A stretch of DNA of 60,896 nt, taken from assembly GCA_017429345.1 (NCBI GenBank), contig JAFRPB010000108.1, positions 1 to 60,896 of the forward strand, in the 5' to 3' direction. This document shows positions 59,886 through 60,896 of the stretch, piece after piece. The notes under the pieces are model-generated. The model had not been told where the DNA came from and searched no databases. It saw nothing but the letters and a program-made list of their open reading frames with translations. This DNA is from Clostridia bacterium (lineage in GTDB: Bacteria; Bacillota; Clostridia; Oscillospirales; Acutalibacteraceae). Each line of letters begins with the position of its first letter. The first letter of the stretch is position 1. Position numbers and translations under genes: made by a program.

Positions 59886-60896
59886 TCCGAAGCGTATCCA
59901 ATACGTCAAAATCGGCTTCGATCCGCAAACCGTTTATTTCAGAAAGGAATTCTTTTACCGCGCGGCGCGCGGGTGCGGATACGCCGCGCAGCAATCTTGC
60001 GCCGGAAAATATCCTGTTTTTATACTGCAGCATGAGCATATAAACGCCGGGCGTGATTTCTTTTTTCGCAAGGTCGGCAAGATCAAGGCGGACGCGGAAC
60101 CCCGCGCCGTCATAATTATATCGGTAAGTTCTGTGATCGTCGGCGTTGACCGTTGTTCCGTGCGCTTTCGTTAACGCTTCGCAGAGGATCGGTTCGGCAT
60201 GCAGATCATATTTTTCTTCCGTGTATGCATTAAAAAGATAAACATTGACCGTCTGATCTCCGGGACGGATATTGATCCTGCGATGATAAACGTGTCCGTC
60301 GAGAATGAGTGCGTTATCCCGGATCGAAGCTTTGTCGATCATGCATCTCGGGGGCTTCGCGTCGAATTCATTATCCGTTTTTCTGTCCGGTATCGTGAAA
60401 ATGCTGTCCGGGAGAAGAAAACAGGCGGTTCCGTTCTCTTCGATCACTGGCGCGTTCATATAATTGATATTTTTATAATTCATTACGCGGGACAGATGCT
60501 CAAAATCGCGGCTCAACACGTCCTTCATTATCTGCTTTTCAAGAACGGAAAGCATCGGTTCGACCCGCGGATCGTAATGCCGCTCAATAAATGAGGCAAA
60601 TCTGTCGAAAAGTGATTTCGCTCTGTCCGGCGGAAACGTCCGTAGGGCGTCGAAGCGTGCCGTATAATGAAAAACGCAATGACATTTCTGGGCTTCGAGC
60701 CACAGCCGGGGACCGCGGATCTCCTCCCGGATATACGATAAGAGCCGGTGCGCGATTTCTTCCTTGTCCGTCATGTTTTTTTCTTCGAACATTCTCTGTG
60801 TGATAGAAGGATTCTCTCCCGTTCTGTGTCGGTAAACATAACCGATCTCGCGAACGACGGCGACGATGCCTGCCTTATGATGCAGCGTCAGAGCCC
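59857..60896 (-). CDS. Family 2 glycosyltransferase, C-terminal part (partial at window edge)
   Basis: The frame is open to the right edge of the window, so the gene begins beyond it; at least 345 codons are inside. The first visible stretch, GYVYRHRTGENPSITQRMFEE, resembles the YxYR..(S)IT segment after the GT-A domain of family 2 glycosyltransferases. The remaining 300 residues are a C-terminal region I do not recognise, helical first (IAHRLLSYIREEIRGPRLW) and then beta-rich (CHVFHYTAR, CMIDKASIRDNALILDGHVY). Cell-surface polymer synthesis is a reasonable guess. Its end overlaps the trmO end. Confidence 0.6.
   Translation of the reverse strand, partial: ALTLHHKAGIVAVVREIGYVYRHRTGENPSITQRMFEEKNMTDKEEIAHRLLSYIREEIRGPRLWLEAQKCHCVFHYTARFDALRTFPPDRAKSLFDRFASFIERHYDPRVEPMLSVLEKQIMKDVLSRDFEHLSRVMNYKNINYMNAPVIEENGTACFLLPDSIFTIPDRKTDNEFDAKPPRCMIDKASIRDNALILDGHVYHRRINIRPGDQTVNVYLFNAYTEEKYDLHAEPILCEALTKAHGTTVNADDHRTYRYNYDGAGFRVRLDLADLAKKEITPGVYMLMLQYKNRIFSGARLLRGVSAPARRAVKEFLSEINGLRIEADFDVLDTLRITIRRPPGQ

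Overview
The window looks like a chromosome segment of an uncultured-type, endospore-forming Clostridia (Bacillota, gut Oscillospirales-like). The evidence is: Bacillota gene order around remA-gmk-rpoZ-priA-def-fmt-rsmB-rlmN-prpC-prkC-rsgA, yqfC-yqfD-phoH-ybeY-era-recO and scpA-scpB-(DUF2953)-ytfJ-dac-rluB; several sporulation genes (ylbJ, yqfC, yqfD, ytfJ, DacF-type carboxypeptidase, two coat proteins); strong Shine-Dalgarno sites; and frequent TTG/GTG starts. It carries no rRNA or tRNA gene that I could recognise, no CRISPR array, no transposase and no phage genes. Placement below class level is inference.

Layout. 1-5 kb: the end of an ABC exporter, a nucleotidyltransferase-HAD phosphatase fusion of the heptose-activation type, an exported PHP-domain protein, a TetR regulator and an HdeD-like membrane protein. 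5-16 kb: an exported lipase-like protein, tcdA, an M20 peptidase, a coupled set (carboxymuconolactone-decarboxylase-like protein, SDR, large putative glycoside hydrolase, NUDIX), then leftward an FAD oxidoreductase and an ADP-ribose pyrophosphatase. 16-27 kb: aminotransferase, ispF, c-di-AMP synthase cdaA with cdaR, DUF1385, prmC, M50 protease, scpAB, DUF2953, ytfJ, dac, rluB. 27-41 kb: one long housekeeping cluster from yicC to rsgA covering translation quality, replication restart and Hanks kinase/phosphatase signalling. 41-46 kb: ylbJ divergent from yqfC-yqfD-phoH-ybeY-era-recO. 46-61 kb: accessory mixture with a TetR regulator, an RNA methyltransferase, an SGNH hydrolase, DUF1858 and HMA proteins, rhaA and rhaD, a very small cationic peptide gene, copA with a divergent small protein, a standalone trpB, an exported hydrolase, coat proteins, trmO and the end of a glycosyltransferase.

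No stretch longer than 300 bases lacks a gene. The larger gaps (1761-2026, 7463-7647, 13514-13773, 15103-15318, 57243-57433, 58358-58628) are mostly filled with non-coding repeats. These are many short arrays with a 7-bp (sometimes 8-bp) period but different unit sequences, plus two elements sharing a terminal motif AAATNCTGATTTGTCGA, one of them highly hairpin-rich.

Points most worth a second look: the unannotated 58-aa amphipathic peptide gene at 52556-52732 with its own near-consensus promoter and terminator; the heptad-repeat system; the terminal-inverted-repeat elements that supply stop codons to neighbouring genes; the palindrome between divergent copA and a CxxC-containing winged-helix-like protein; and a one-base frameshift in fmt.
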